Notes: generated by a model from the letters alone, not told the origin. A DNA stretch of 64,000 nt from Agromyces marinus (GCF_021442325.1 NZ_CP087879.1:2604001-2668000), one strand, 5' to 3'. Positions 6,740 to 15,585 are shown, counted from the stretch's first letter. A program made the numbers and translations.

Positions 6740-9436
6740 ATGAAGGGCGGCGTGATCCTGTACCGGGGTTCCGGGGCAGACGCGCGCCGCTACCTCGAGT
6801 CGGATCGGTCGCGTGCCGACGAGTACTACCTCGAGGGCGGGACATCCCTCGCCGAGTTCTCAGTCGTGGACGGCAATGGCGCCGTGATCGGCGATGGCGC
6901 GCTGACGCCCGACGAGTACGCCCAGTGGGTCGACTGGGTCAATCCGCTCACCGGCGAGTCGATGGGCAAGCCTCGCCTGCCCGGCGACGGGCGCCACGGA
7001 TCGCCGCGATTCGCGGAGATGGTCGTGAACGCGCCCAAGTCGCTGTCGATCGCGGCCGCGCTGCATCCCGATGTATCGGATGCGCTCGACGCCGCCCAGC
7101 GCGACGCGGTCGCCGAGATCCGTGCCTGGCTCGGCCAGCACTCTGTCACCCGCGTTGGTCCGCGCGGGGCGCAGCGGGTCGTACCCATCGAGCAGCTCGA
7201 GACCATCGCCGTCTCGCACAAGACGTCGCGGGCCGGCGACCCGCACCGCCACATCCACTTCCAGGTCGGCACGAGAGTGTGGGCCGCTGACGCATGGCGC
7301 GGCCTCGACACGGCGGCGCTGTTCCGGCAGCAGGGCGCGATCCGCTCGCTCGGCACGGCCGTCATCGCCGCGCATCCGCAGCTCGCTGACGCGCTCGACG
7401 CGCATGGCCTCACCCTCGACCCCGTCACCGGCGAGGTCGCCGAGCTGCAGCCGTTCAACGCGGTCATGAGCAAGCGCGCCGTACAGGTCGCGGGCAATCT
7501 CGCGCGGTTCGAGCAGGAATGGCGCAGCTCGCATCCCGGCCAGGAGCCCGGCCCGGCGGCGATGACGCGGCTCACGGCGATGGCGTGGGACCACGAGCGA
7601 CCGCACAAGAGGCCGACCAAGCTCGGATGCGAGTCGACCTGGCGGTCCGAACTCGAGGATGCTGGCTACCGACCCGACCTCGAGCGGGCGCCGGCCCACC
7701 CGCCGGTCACACTCGACGAACTGCGGGTCCAGGATGTCGCTTCCCGCGCCCTCGACCGTTGCGCGGCGGCCGCTTCGGCATGGACCGTGCATGACGTCCA
7801 GGACCAGGTCACGCGCATCATCACCGAAGCCGGCGTGCGCGCCGAACCGCGACCGTTGCGTGAGCTCATCATGCCCGCGACTCGGTTGGCGGCCGACGAC
7901 TGCCTGTCGGTCCTGCCGCCTGATGACCCGCATCCCGAGCACGTCGCCCACCTGACGAGTGTGCACGTCATCGCCTGCGAGACCCGGCTCCGCGATCTGC
8001 TCACTGCGCGCGCGACGGTCACCGGACATCGCACGCCAGACCTGCGCCGCATCGCACGCCGGCTCCGTCTAAACCCGGCGCAGGCCCGAGCGGCTGCAGC
8101 GATCACGTCCGTCGACCAGCTCGTCGTCGTCGAAGGCGCCGCCGGCGCAGGCAAGACAACGATGCTTGCCGCTGCCATCGCGGCCGCCGCCGAGCACGGT
8201 CGCGCAACGCGGGTCGTCACGCCGACGAAGAAGGCCGCGGATGTCGCACACCACGAACTCGGGATCGCCGCCGACAGTGTCGCGAAGCTCCTCTACGAGC
8301 ACGGATGGCGATGGAATCGCGACGGGGTCTGGAATCGGCTCGCCGTGGGCGAGCGCGACCCTGCGACGGACGCCCGGTACGCCGGCCCCGATGCATCCGC
8401 TCGGCTCAGCCGTGGTGAACGGGTCGTCGTCGACGAAGCGGGCATGCTCGACCAGGAGACGGCGCTCGCGCTCCTGACCCTCGCCGACGAGTACGGCGCG
8501 ACGCTGGCGCTCGTCGGCGATCGAGCGCAGCTCGCCGCGGTGGGCCGCGGTGGCGTGCTCGACATTGCCGCGCAACTCCTCCCCCATGTCCACAGCATGA
8601 CGACCGCGCACCGCTTCACCGACCCCGGGTACGCCGCGCTCACGGTGCGGATGCGCCGAAGAGAGGATCCAGCGCTGCTGTTCGACGAGCTTCAGGCGCA
8701 CGGACTAGTCACTCTGCATGACAGTCCGGATTCCGTGCAGGACGCGCTTGCGCGGGAACGGCGTGACGGCGAGGCGATCACTGTTGCGACGAACGATGAA
8801 GCGCGCGAGCTGAACGAGCGGATACGCGACGAGCGGGTGCGAACTGGCGAGGTCGACAACGCCCGCACGGCTGTTGGCGCCGACGGGCTGAGCCTAGGGC
8901 GTGGTGATGTCATACAGACGCGGCAGAACGACTCGAGAATCCGAGTGGCGAATCGGCAGACGTGGGTCGTTCAACACGTAGGTGACGACGGGGAGGTGTG
9001 GGCGAGGGAGGCGGTATGTGGACGTCACAAACGCATTGTGCGGCTACCGACCGCGTACGTCGCCGAGCATATCCACCTCGCGTACGCCTCGACCGCCTAC
9101 GGAATGCAAGGCGCTACCGTGCCCGATTCGCACACGCTGCTCAGCGACGCCATGGATGCGGCGAGCATCTATGTGGGAATCACGCGCGGCCGAAATGTCA
9201 ACCGTCTACACGTCGTCGCGGCCGACGCAGACGATGCCCGCCAACAGTTTGAGCTCGCCATGGAGCGTGACCGCGCGGATCGTGGGCTTGGGTACGCAAC
9301 CGCTGCCGCACGTGAGGCATTGCACGGTCTTGCACCCGTCGGTAGCGAACGGCAAGGCACTCGACGTCCGACTGCGGCCGACTTCGGCCGGAGCGCGAAT
9401 CGGCGCGGGATACCGGACAGCGGGTTTCGGCGGTAA
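6740..9436 (+). CDS. MobF-family conjugative relaxase-helicase (TrwC/TraA type)
   Basis: An 898-aa protein that would nick the element at oriT, stay bound to the 5' end and unwind the strand for transfer. The start is ATG 6740 with GGAGG 6 nt upstream. Residues 1-300 are the relaxase: the N-terminal tyrosine pair in ADEYYLEGG (about 28) and the metal-binding histidines in PHRHIHFQVGTR (about 168). Residues 440-900 are a RecD-like superfamily 1 helicase: Walker A GAAGAGKTTM (about 466), VVDEAGMLDQ, VGDRAQLAAVGRGG, and the C-terminal motif STAYGMQGAT then YVGITRGRN. No coupling protein or type IV secretion gene is nearby. The oriT probably lies upstream (6594-6739) but cannot be pinned down. 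Confidence 0.93.
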   Translation: MKGGVILYRGSGADARRYLESDRSRADEYYLEGGTSLAEFSVVDGNGAVIGDGALTPDEYAQWVDWVNPLTGESMGKPRLPGDGRHGSPRFAEMVVNAPKSLSIAAALHPDVSDALDAAQRDAVAEIRAWLGQHSVTRVGPRGAQRVVPIEQLETIAVSHKTSRAGDPHRHIHFQVGTRVWAADAWRGLDTAALFRQQGAIRSLGTAVIAAHPQLADALDAHGLTLDPVTGEVAELQPFNAVMSKRAVQVAGNLARFEQEWRSSHPGQEPGPAAMTRLTAMAWDHERPHKRPTKLGCESTWRSELEDAGYRPDLERAPAHPPVTLDELRVQDVASRALDRCAAAASAWTVHDVQDQVTRIITEAGVRAEPRPLRELIMPATRLAADDCLSVLPPDDPHPEHVAHLTSVHVIACETRLRDLLTARATVTGHRTPDLRRIARRLRLNPAQARAAAAITSVDQLVVVEGAAGAGKTTMLAAAIAAAAEHGRATRVVTPTKKAADVAHHELGIAADSVAKLLYEHGWRWNRDGVWNRLAVGERDPATDARYAGPDASARLSRGERVVVDEAGMLDQETALALLTLADEYGATLALVGDRAQLAAVGRGGVLDIAAQLLPHVHSMTTAHRFTDPGYAALTVRMRRREDPALLFDELQAHGLVTLHDSPDSVQDALARERRDGEAITVATNDEARELNERIRDERVRTGEVDNARTAVGADGLSLGRGDVIQTRQNDSRIRVANRQTWVVQHVGDDGEVWAREAVCGRHKRIVRLPTAYVAEHIHLAYASTAYGMQGATVPDSHTLLSDAMDAASIYVGITRGRNVNRLHVVAADADDARQQFELAMERDRADRGLGYATAAAREALHGLAPVGSERQGTRRPTAADFGRSANRRGIPDSGFRR

Positions 9437-9776
9437 GACTCGCTGCCCTTCAATTTGCACCGATCAACCGTGCGAGGCTTCATGGCAGCGCCGAAGAAGG
9501 GGTCTGCGCGAAGGCAACGGGTCGATGACGCCGTCGAGGCCACTGGGGAGCGGCGAGCCCAAGGCGTCGATCGGCCGCCTCAATGCGGTTCTTCTGTCTC
9601 GCAAGGGACAACGACCGGTCGCGTACTCGTCAATGTGACGTCGCGGTTCCGACCGACCCGATGTACGAGTTGACGTACATCTTCCGGCATGTCAGAATCC
9701 TCGTACATCTAGCTTTTGTCAGGAAATTCGTACAGTGCACCGTCGACCCAGACCGCCGTAGAGAGGGGAACGAGCG
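9437..9776. other. 340-bp intergenic region with the hipBA control region
   Basis: The first half (9437-9640) holds short open frames without ribosome sites or recognisable products; they may be remnants of a small gene after the relaxase. The second half holds the hipBA promoter and operators. Confidence 0.6.
9660..9709 (+). promoter_or_regulatory. hipBA promoter with inverted-repeat operator
   Basis: A -35 TTGACG (9670-9675), 17-bp spacer and -10 CAGAAT (9693-9698) place transcription start near 9705. A perfect inverted repeat GATGTACG-N6-CGTACATC (9660-9681) overlaps the -35 box, and another half site CGTACATC follows the -10 (9702-9709); a weaker CGTACAG is at 9729-9735. This fits autorepression by the HipB-like protein, as known for hipBA loci. 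Confidence 0.65.
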
Positions 9777-10046
9777 ATGTTCGTCAGCACGGCCCGTGAT
9801 TGGGGCAACATCGTTCGGGACCGGCGTATCGAACTCGGCATGACGCAGGAGGAGCTGGCCGACCGTATCGGAAGGGCGCGCCAGTGGGTCGTCCGCTTCG
9901 AGTCGGGTCATGCTGGCAGCGCGAGCATCGGCAACCTGATCAGTCTTCTCGACGCTCTCGATCTCTATGCGGAGGTAAGCGCGAGCGGTGAGGATCCAGA
10001 CCCGATGTTCATGGACGTCGACATAAGGGACCCGTGGGAGCAATGA
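9777..10046 (+). CDS. hipB: HipB-like XRE-family antitoxin and repressor
   Basis: An 89-aa protein. Residues 8-70 are an XRE helix-turn-helix (WGNIVRDRRIELGMTQEELA, then IGRARQWVVRFESG). The acidic C-terminal tail (EDPDPMFMDVDIRDPWEQ) would contact the toxin. In the family it neutralises HipA and represses its own operon. The ATG at 9777 follows GAGGGG. Its stop overlaps the hipA start (ATGA), as usual for coupled toxin-antitoxin genes. Inverted-repeat operators lie 70-115 bp upstream. Confidence 0.9.
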   Translation: MFVSTARDWGNIVRDRRIELGMTQEELADRIGRARQWVVRFESGHAGSASIGNLISLLDALDLYAEVSASGEDPDPMFMDVDIRDPWEQ

Positions 10047-11338
10047 GACTCACTGCGTACCTCAATGGCACCCGGGTCGGCTGGTTCGAGCAGCTGGGCG
10101 GCGGCACGATCACGCTCGAGTACGACAGGGCCTGGCAGCAGCGAGCCAGCCGGATCGAGCTGTCCCTGTCCGTGCCTAAGAGCCGTCGCGTCCACACGGG
10201 CGCGGCTCCGGGAAACTACCTGTGGAACCTACTGCCGGACAACACGGACGTCCTCGAGCGGTGGGGCAGGCAATTCGGCGTCTCAGCTCGGAATCCGATG
10301 GCTCTGCTCGCGAACGTCGGTCTGGATGCCGCCGGCGCAGTTCAACTGGTTGCCAGCGGCGATCAGGACGACCCGGAGCTGTCCGGCGAGGGCGGCGTGG
10401 AACATATCGACGAGGCCGGCATCGCGGCACATCTGCGCACGCTGCGCAGAGACCCGTCTGCCTGGATAGCGTCGGACTACGACGGCGGATACTTCTCGCT
10501 AGCCGGCGCGCAGTCGAAGTTCACGCTCACCCGGACGCCAGATGGATGGGGCGTCCCGACCGGACGCAGCGCGTCGACACATATCGTCAAGCCCGGCGTG
10601 AGCGGTCTCGCGCGAAGCGATCTGAACGAGCATTTGACTATGCGCGCTGCACACTTCCTCGGGCTCACTGTGGCGCTGAGCAGAGTGGAGCGGTTCGAGG
10701 ACGAAACCTCGATCGTGATCACCCGGTTCGACCGTGCTCGGACAGCCGACGGCACGGTAATCCGCCTGCATCAGGAGGACTTCGCGCAAGCCACGGGCAC
10801 ACACCCGTCCGCGAAGTATCAGAACGAGGGCGGCCCCGGCATCGCCGCCATCGGCGAACTGATGCGCGAGAACCTCGGACGCCCGGCGTTCAGTGAGGTC
10901 GAGCGGTTCTTCGAGGCCACGCTGTTCAATTGGGCCGTGCTCGGCACCGACGCACACGCGAAGAACTACGCCCTGACATACTCCGGGACGCGAAGCGCGC
11001 GGCCGGTCCTCGCGCCGCTCTACGACCTCGGCTCGGCGCTGGCGTACCCAGAGATCAACAATCGCCGCGCCAAGCTGGCCATGTCCTACGGCGGGCACTA
11101 TCGCGCCAGCGAGATCGAGCCGCGGCATCTCGTCCGGGAAGCGGCGGCTTTGGGACTGACCGAGGAGTGGGTGCTCGATCGCGCGCGGCACCTGGTCCAC
11201 GGATTGCCCGAGGCGCTCGGACGGGCAATCGATGAAGCAAAGCTGACGGGCGACGACGCTCTGTTCGCCGCCATGCTCAGCGACCGTGCGCGAGAACGGA
11301 CCAACGAACTTGGGAGACAGTTGGCTCGTCGCTTGTAG
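10043..11338 (+). CDS. hipA: HipA-family serine/threonine kinase toxin
   Basis: A 431-aa protein, the usual HipA length. The N-terminal subdomain (1-140) starts MRLTAYLNGTRVG and includes WNLLPDNTDVLERW. The kinase core has SLAGAQSKF (about 152-160), the phosphate-binding loop and lysine in THIVKPG (about 179-185), the catalytic Asp in LGTDAHAKN (about D303) and the metal-binding Asp in APLYDLGSAL (about D328). Known HipA toxins phosphorylate aminoacyl-tRNA synthetases (GltX, TrpS) and halt growth; the target here is unknown. The start is the ATG of an ATGA overlap with hipB; a GTG nine bases earlier is less likely. No key residue appears lost, so it could be active. Confidence 0.92.
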   Translation: MRLTAYLNGTRVGWFEQLGGGTITLEYDRAWQQRASRIELSLSVPKSRRVHTGAAPGNYLWNLLPDNTDVLERWGRQFGVSARNPMALLANVGLDAAGAVQLVASGDQDDPELSGEGGVEHIDEAGIAAHLRTLRRDPSAWIASDYDGGYFSLAGAQSKFTLTRTPDGWGVPTGRSASTHIVKPGVSGLARSDLNEHLTMRAAHFLGLTVALSRVERFEDETSIVITRFDRARTADGTVIRLHQEDFAQATGTHPSAKYQNEGGPGIAAIGELMRENLGRPAFSEVERFFEATLFNWAVLGTDAHAKNYALTYSGTRSARPVLAPLYDLGSALAYPEINNRRAKLAMSYGGHYRASEIEPRHLVREAAALGLTEEWVLDRARHLVHGLPEALGRAIDEAKLTGDDALFAAMLSDRARERTNELGRQLARRL

Positions 11339-11476
11339 GCGGTCCGTCAGCTCCTCGCACTGGCGGGCGGCGCCTGATCTTGTGGCCCTCCCTCATTGGT
11401 CGTCCGATCCGGGAAGCCGGGCGGCCGACGCCTTCTCGGGCCGGCAGCCAGACTATGCAGGCTCGGCGTCCGGGTC

Positions 11477-12364
11477 TTAGGGCTCCGCGGTCATTTTCGT
11501 CCAGCTGAGCAGGTCCGGATGCCGGTCGGCCCATTCCTCGAGCGGCGTGGTGTCGAGGTCTAGGTAGTCGAGGATGGTGTGTGCTGCCAGGTAGATCGAG
11601 GTGCACGACACCGCGAACTGCCATCGAACGACGTCGGGTTCTGCGTAGTAACTCTTGTAGTCGTATCCGTCGTGCGCGACTGACACCGTCTGCTTCTGGA
11701 GGCGGAAGATCGACGGGTGGGTGAAGCCCGACAGCACGTCATAGAGCCCGTGGGTGGATATGAGGTTCCCGAGGAGCCTGACCGCGTGGCCCAGACCGGC
11801 ATTCGGCTCGCCACCGACCGACCACTCGTCGAGATCCTTCACGTTCTCGAATAACGCGATGTCCGGGAAGGTGCGCCGAGCGTCGCCCAATACCTTCTCC
11901 CGCAGCGCCTTCGCCTCGCTCGCGCTCGCCTTGTCTCGCATCGTCTTCGCGGAGAGCCTCATCATCTGCGCGCTGGTGATCAACTCCATGTACCAGCGGG
12001 CAAGCCGGCCGGTGGGCGTCGCGTCGGGATCCAGCAGCCAGATGACACGGCTGCAGTGCTCGACGAGAGTTCTCGTCACCGTCCAGCCGACGAGCACGAG
12101 ATCGGGCCCGACCAGATGCTCGAGCGCGCGAAGCTGCTGCACCGCGGCGGCGACGTAGGCCGCGGAATGGGTGACAACAGAGCGGGCGACCTTCTCGGGC
12201 TGGTCGACCGTCTGAGGCAGCTGCGTGGCTTCGTGCGCGCATTTGCTCGTCGGGAGCGTCGGTTTGCCGAGACCGGAAGCAATCGAGTACCAGGTCACGA
12301 CGAGATCGAGCGCTCCCGCTCGCTCGGCGTCGAAGGTTTCGGCTTCGGGGGACTCAGCGTCCAT
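11477..12364 (-). CDS. Helical protein of unknown function (cargo)
   Basis: A 295-aa protein from the ATG at 12364, chosen because GAGGAAGG lies 7 nt upstream; the frame is open to 12625 but that extension is an artefact of repetitive DNA. It is mostly helical. The segment TRTLVEHCSRVIWLLDPDAT followed by RLARWYMELITSAQ (about 90-125) resembles a group of actinobacterial hypothetical proteins with an E-x-x-(A/S)R-x-x-WLLDP motif. The function is unknown. It is convergent with hipA and divergent from the GIY-YIG gene. Confidence 0.65.
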   Translation of the reverse strand: MDAESPEAETFDAERAGALDLVVTWYSIASGLGKPTLPTSKCAHEATQLPQTVDQPEKVARSVVTHSAAYVAAAVQQLRALEHLVGPDLVLVGWTVTRTLVEHCSRVIWLLDPDATPTGRLARWYMELITSAQMMRLSAKTMRDKASASEAKALREKVLGDARRTFPDIALFENVKDLDEWSVGGEPNAGLGHAVRLLGNLISTHGLYDVLSGFTHPSIFRLQKQTVSVAHDGYDYKSYYAEPDVVRWQFAVSCTSIYLAAHTILDYLDLDTTPLEEWADRHPDLLSWTKMTAEP

Positions 12365-12439
12365 GGCAGTGCCTTCCTCGTGAAGGTCGTCGGGCAACGT
12401 CAGACTACTTATCGCTCCCACATTGGAGCAGGGGCACGG

Positions 12440-12560
12440 GTGCGGGTGAGGTGTGAGCGCGAGGATGACGATGAACGCGAGCGTGACGATGAGCGCGATG
12501 ATGAGCACGAAGCCGGGCGTAAGGAAGAGCATGAACAACAGCACGAGCACGAGCACGAGC
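12440..12560. repeat. Low-complexity purine-rich tract between cargo genes
   Basis: About 120 bp made of degenerate GATGA(C/G)/GCGAG units followed by five near-perfect GAGCAC/AGCACG repeats. The plus strand reads as a charged Asp/Glu/Arg/His string in one frame and the minus strand as a spurious hydrophobic stretch. It spans the divergent promoter region and the first codons of the GIY-YIG gene. Confidence 0.6.
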
Positions 12561-12992
12561 GGAAACATAGGCCCGCTCTCGGCCGAGTGGCAGGCACTGC
12601 TTGCAGCGCAACAACGCGATGTCACCTCGATCTCGATATCCGATGTGCCGATCGAGCCGGGGGTCTACCTCTGGCGCCGCGATGGAGAGGTCAACTACGT
12701 CGGCACCGCGACGTCGCTACGAGGGCGGGTCTGGCGCAAGCACCTCGGCCGTGGCGTCAGCCTCGGCGGGTCATCTCTGCGGCGGAACATCTGCGAGCTC
12801 ATCTATGGGATCCCCACGACCGTCACCGGCAGCAAGGACCGCCAGAAGGTGACGCCCGAGCAGGCCGCCGCGATCCGAGCCTGGCTCGACGGATGCACCA
12901 TCAGCTGGACCATCTCCGACTCCGCCGCCGACGCCTTGGCGCTCGAGACAGTGCTGCTTGGCGAGTACCGCCCGCCTCTCAACCGGAAGTAG
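12531..12992 (+). CDS. GIY-YIG nuclease domain protein
   Basis: A 153-aa protein; the ATG at 12531 follows AAGGAAGAG, whereas the upstream in-frame ATG at 12453 lies in repetitive DNA. A Ser/Thr-rich start encoded by the GAGCAC repeats is followed by the GIY-YIG core: IEPGVYLWRRDGEVNYVGTA (G-V-Y and Y-V-G strands), then SLRGRVWRKHL with the catalytic Arg. A C-terminal acidic helix, ALALETVLLGEYRPPLNRK, provides the metal-binding Glu and the PPLN motif. It could be a mobile endonuclease or a defence nuclease; the substrate is unknown. Confidence 0.82.
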   Translation: MNNSTSTSTSGNIGPLSAEWQALLAAQQRDVTSISISDVPIEPGVYLWRRDGEVNYVGTATSLRGRVWRKHLGRGVSLGGSSLRRNICELIYGIPTTVTGSKDRQKVTPEQAAAIRAWLDGCTISWTISDSAADALALETVLLGEYRPPLNRK

Positions 12993-13212
12993 CCGGGGCA
13001 GCGGTCCCAACTGTGCCGTTGCGGCGCTGTCGAGTCGCAGTCACAGTAGTGAGGAGCGGTATTCGTAACTGGCGACAACCAACCGGCCCAGGCGGTTGTG
13101 CTCTCGGGGACCAAACGATCGACCCCGCGAGTGAAGTCTCGCCCGCCATTCTCGACCCGCGTAATGCGCGGCGAAGTACCCCTGACGCGTGCCAGCCCAG
13201 TCGGCCGAGCGA

Positions 13213-13227
13213 TTGTGTGGAACCGAT
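13213..13227 (+). repeat. Target-site duplication, left, IS copy 1
   Basis: TTGTGTGGAACCGAT directly before the IS, repeated exactly at 14654-14668 directly after it. Fifteen bases is at the upper end for IS481-family insertions. Confidence 0.75.
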
Positions 13228-14653
13228 TGTGATGTCTCAGGACTTCGGTGACGTTTCCGTATCAGGACATCGGTGACGGTTCCGGGGGTCTTGGTGGTGA
13301 CACTTCGGTGGCTCAGATTGGTGGATGCCGCCGTCTGAGCCCGTCGATCCGCGTGTCCGTCTCGCCATCTCCCAGTGGCCCGATCATGCTCCGCGCGGGG
13401 CGGTGACGACGTTCTGTCTGGAGCACGCGATCTCGCGCAAGACGTTCTACGCGATCCGGGCGCGGGCGAAGACCGAGGGGCCGGCAGCGGTGTTGGAGCC
13501 GAAGTCACGGCGTCCGCGATCGAGCCCGACCGCGATCGGCGACGACGCGAAACGGCAGGCGATCCGGGTCCGGGCCGCGTTGGAGCAGTCGGGCCTGGAT
13601 CACGGGCCGATCAGCGTGCACGAGAAGATGCGCTCGCTGGGCATCTCGCCGGTGCCGTCGACGGCGTCGTTGGCGCGGATCTTCCGGGAAGCGGGCGTGG
13701 CCCGGGTGGAGCCGAAGAAGAAGCCGCGCGCCGCGTACCGGCGGTTCGTGTACCCGGCGCCGAACGCGTGCTGGCAGGTCGACGCGACCGAGACGGTGCT
13801 GACCAGGGGACGCAAGTGCGTGATCTTCCAGCTCATCGACGACCACTCCAGGTACGCGGTCGCGTCGCACGTCGCGTGGGGTGAGACCGCGGACGCCGCG
13901 ATCCGGCTGCTCGATAAGGGCATCGCCGCGCACGGGGTCCCGCAGCGGCTGCTCAGCGACAACGGGTCCGCGCTCAACCCCGGCCGTCGCGGGTACGTCG
14001 GCCAGCTCGTCGCGCACGTGTCCCGGCTCGGGGTCGAGGCGATCACCGGCAAGCCGTACAAGCCGACCACGCAGGGCAAGAACGAACGCTTCCACCAGAC
14101 CCTGTTCAGGTACCTCGACAAGCAGCCGTTGGCGGACTCGCTCGAGCAGCTGCAGGCGCAGGTCGACGCGTTCGACCTGATCTACAACACCGAACGCCCG
14201 CACCAGGCGCTGCCCGGCCGAGTGACCCCGGAAACCGCGTGGCTGGCGACCCCGAAGGCCGACCCGCCACGCCCCAAGCCCGACCGGCCCAGATCGCGGA
14301 CGTTGCCGGCCGAGTCACCCGTCCGCACCGTACCGACCGAGGACAGTCTGCGCGTCATCAAGCTCCGCGAGAACGGCAGCATCCGGCTCCACAAGGTGAC
14401 CTACATGATCGACGGGCAACGCGCCGGCGACGACGTGATCGTCATCGAAGACGGCGACGCGATCCTCGTCGCCGACATCGACGGGACGATCCTCATCGAG
14501 CACACCAGGCCGGCACCCGGCGTGAAGTACGTCGGCAACGGCAGACCCCGCGGCCGACGGCCGAAGAGTGTCCCAGTGTCACCGATGTCCTGACACACGA
14601 ACCGTCACCGATGTCCTGATGCAGAACCGTCACCGATGTCTTGATACATCACA
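13228..14653 (+). mobile_element. IS481-family insertion sequence, complete copy (1426 bp)
   Basis: It begins TGTGATGT and ends ACATCACA. The terminal inverted repeats continue inward as iterated 16-bp units (TCAGGACATCGGTGAC and its complement) at 25-26-bp spacing: two at the left (13236, 13262) and three at the right (14578, 14604, 14629), likely transposase sites. A single transposase gene fills it. Flanking 15-bp duplications show it arrived by transposition. Confidence 0.85.
13325..14593 (+). CDS. IS481-family DDE transposase
   Basis: A 422-aa protein. The N-terminal helix-turn-helix region (CLEHAISRKTFYAIRARAKT) is followed by an integrase (rve) core with the DDE triad: D in CWQVDATETVL (about 158), D in RLLSDNGSALNP (about 213) and E in QGKNERFHQTLFRY (about 258). 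The C-terminal domain (RVIKLRENGSIRLHKVTYMI) is typical of this family and binds or folds near the ends. Length and residues look intact, so it should be active. The stop codon lies in the first of the three right-end repeat units. Confidence 0.93.
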   Translation: MPPSEPVDPRVRLAISQWPDHAPRGAVTTFCLEHAISRKTFYAIRARAKTEGPAAVLEPKSRRPRSSPTAIGDDAKRQAIRVRAALEQSGLDHGPISVHEKMRSLGISPVPSTASLARIFREAGVARVEPKKKPRAAYRRFVYPAPNACWQVDATETVLTRGRKCVIFQLIDDHSRYAVASHVAWGETADAAIRLLDKGIAAHGVPQRLLSDNGSALNPGRRGYVGQLVAHVSRLGVEAITGKPYKPTTQGKNERFHQTLFRYLDKQPLADSLEQLQAQVDAFDLIYNTERPHQALPGRVTPETAWLATPKADPPRPKPDRPRSRTLPAESPVRTVPTEDSLRVIKLRENGSIRLHKVTYMIDGQRAGDDVIVIEDGDAILVADIDGTILIEHTRPAPGVKYVGNGRPRGRRPKSVPVSPMS

Positions 14654-14668
14654 TTGTGTGGAACCGAT
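14654..14668 (+). repeat. Target-site duplication, right, IS copy 1
   Basis: TTGTGTGGAACCGAT, identical to 13213-13227. Confidence 0.75.
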
Positions 14669-14679
14669 CTTGGGCCATT
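14669..14679 (+). repeat. CTTGGGCCATT, candidate integrase arm site (right end)
   Basis: An exact copy of the 11-mer found twice inside the left end. It lies between the two IS copies, so the insertions have pushed it away from attR. Confidence 0.5.
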
Positions 14680-14693
14680 AAGTGGAACCGATC
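14680..14693 (+). repeat. Target-site duplication, left, IS copy 2
   Basis: AAGTGGAACCGATC, repeated exactly at 15586-15599 after the second IS. It shares GTGGAACCGAT with the duplication of copy 1. Confidence 0.75.
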
Positions 14694-15585
14694 TGTGATG
14701 TCTCAGGACTTCGGTGACGTTTCCGCATCAGGACATCGGTGACGGTTCCGGGGGTCTTGGTGGTGACACTTCGGTGGCCCAGATTGGTGGATGCCGCCGT
14801 CTGCGCCCGTCGATCCTCGTGTCCGTCTCGCCATCCGGCTGCTCGATAAGGGCATCGCCGCGCACGGGGTCCCGCAGCGGCTGCTCAGCGACAACGGGTC
14901 CGCGCTCAACCCCGGCCGTCGCGGGTACGTCGGGCAGCTCGTCGCGCATGTGTCCCGGCTCGGGGTCGAGGCGATCACCGGCAAGCCGTACAAGCCGACC
15001 ACGCAGGGCAAGAACGAACGCTTCCACCAGACCCTGTTCCGGTACCTCGACAAGCAGCCGTTGGCGGACTCGCTCGAGCAGCTGCAGTCGCAGGTCGACG
15101 CGTTCGACCTGATCTACAACACCGAACGCCCGCACCAGGGACTGCCCGGCCGAGTGACTCCGGAAGCCGCGTGGCTGGCGACACCGAAGGCCGACCCGCC
15201 ACGCCCCAAGCCCGACCGGCCCAGATCGCGGACGTTGCCGGCCGAGGCACCCGTCCGCACCGTGCCGACCGAGGACACTCTGCGCGTCATCAAGCTCCGC
15301 GAGAACGGCAGCATCCGACTCCACAGGGTGACGTACATGATCGACGGGCAACGCGCCGGCGACGACGTGATCGTCATCGAAGACGGCGACGCGATCATCG
15401 TCGCCGATCTCGACGGCACGATCCTCATCGAGCACACCAGGCCGGCGCCCGGCGTCAAGTACGTCGGCAACGGCAGACCCCGCGGCCGACGACCGAAGAG
15501 CATCCCAGTGTCACCGATGTCCTGACACACGAACTGTCACCGATGTCCTGACGCAGAACCGTCACCGATGTCTTGATACGTCACA
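14694..15585 (+). mobile_element. IS481-family insertion sequence, internally deleted copy (892 bp)
   Basis: Both ends match copy 1 (TGTGATGT ... CGTCACA, with the same 25-26-bp repeats), but 534 bp is missing, corresponding to 13370-13903 of copy 1. The two copies differ by scattered point changes, so this is a diverged relative and not a very recent duplicate. With both ends intact it could be moved in trans by the full copy. Confidence 0.85.
14791..15525 (+). pseudogene. Truncated IS481 transposase (in-frame internal deletion)
   Basis: A 244-aa open frame. Fifteen N-terminal residues (MPPSAPVDPRVRLAI) are fused to the part starting RLLDKGIAAHG. The deletion removes 178 codons, including the DNA-binding HTH and the first catalytic Asp, while the second Asp (LLSDNGS) and Glu (KNERFHQT) remain. 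It cannot be catalytic alone. The junction shares the three bases ATC on both sides, pointing to microhomology-mediated loss. Confidence 0.9.

Noticed and set aside
9455..9673. A short plus-strand frame after the relaxase (starting near 9482)
   Set aside because: No ribosome site, no family pattern, and it overlaps the start of the hipBA operator region.
12453..12530. An N-terminal extension of the GIY-YIG protein
   Set aside because: The extra 26 codons are Met/Ser/Thr low complexity from repetitive DNA; the ATG at 12531 has a good ribosome site.
12365..12625. A hydrophobic N-terminal extension of the minus-strand 295-aa protein
   Set aside because: The apparent membrane segment is the complement of the purine-rich repeat tract; the ATG at 12364 has GAGGAAGG at the right distance.
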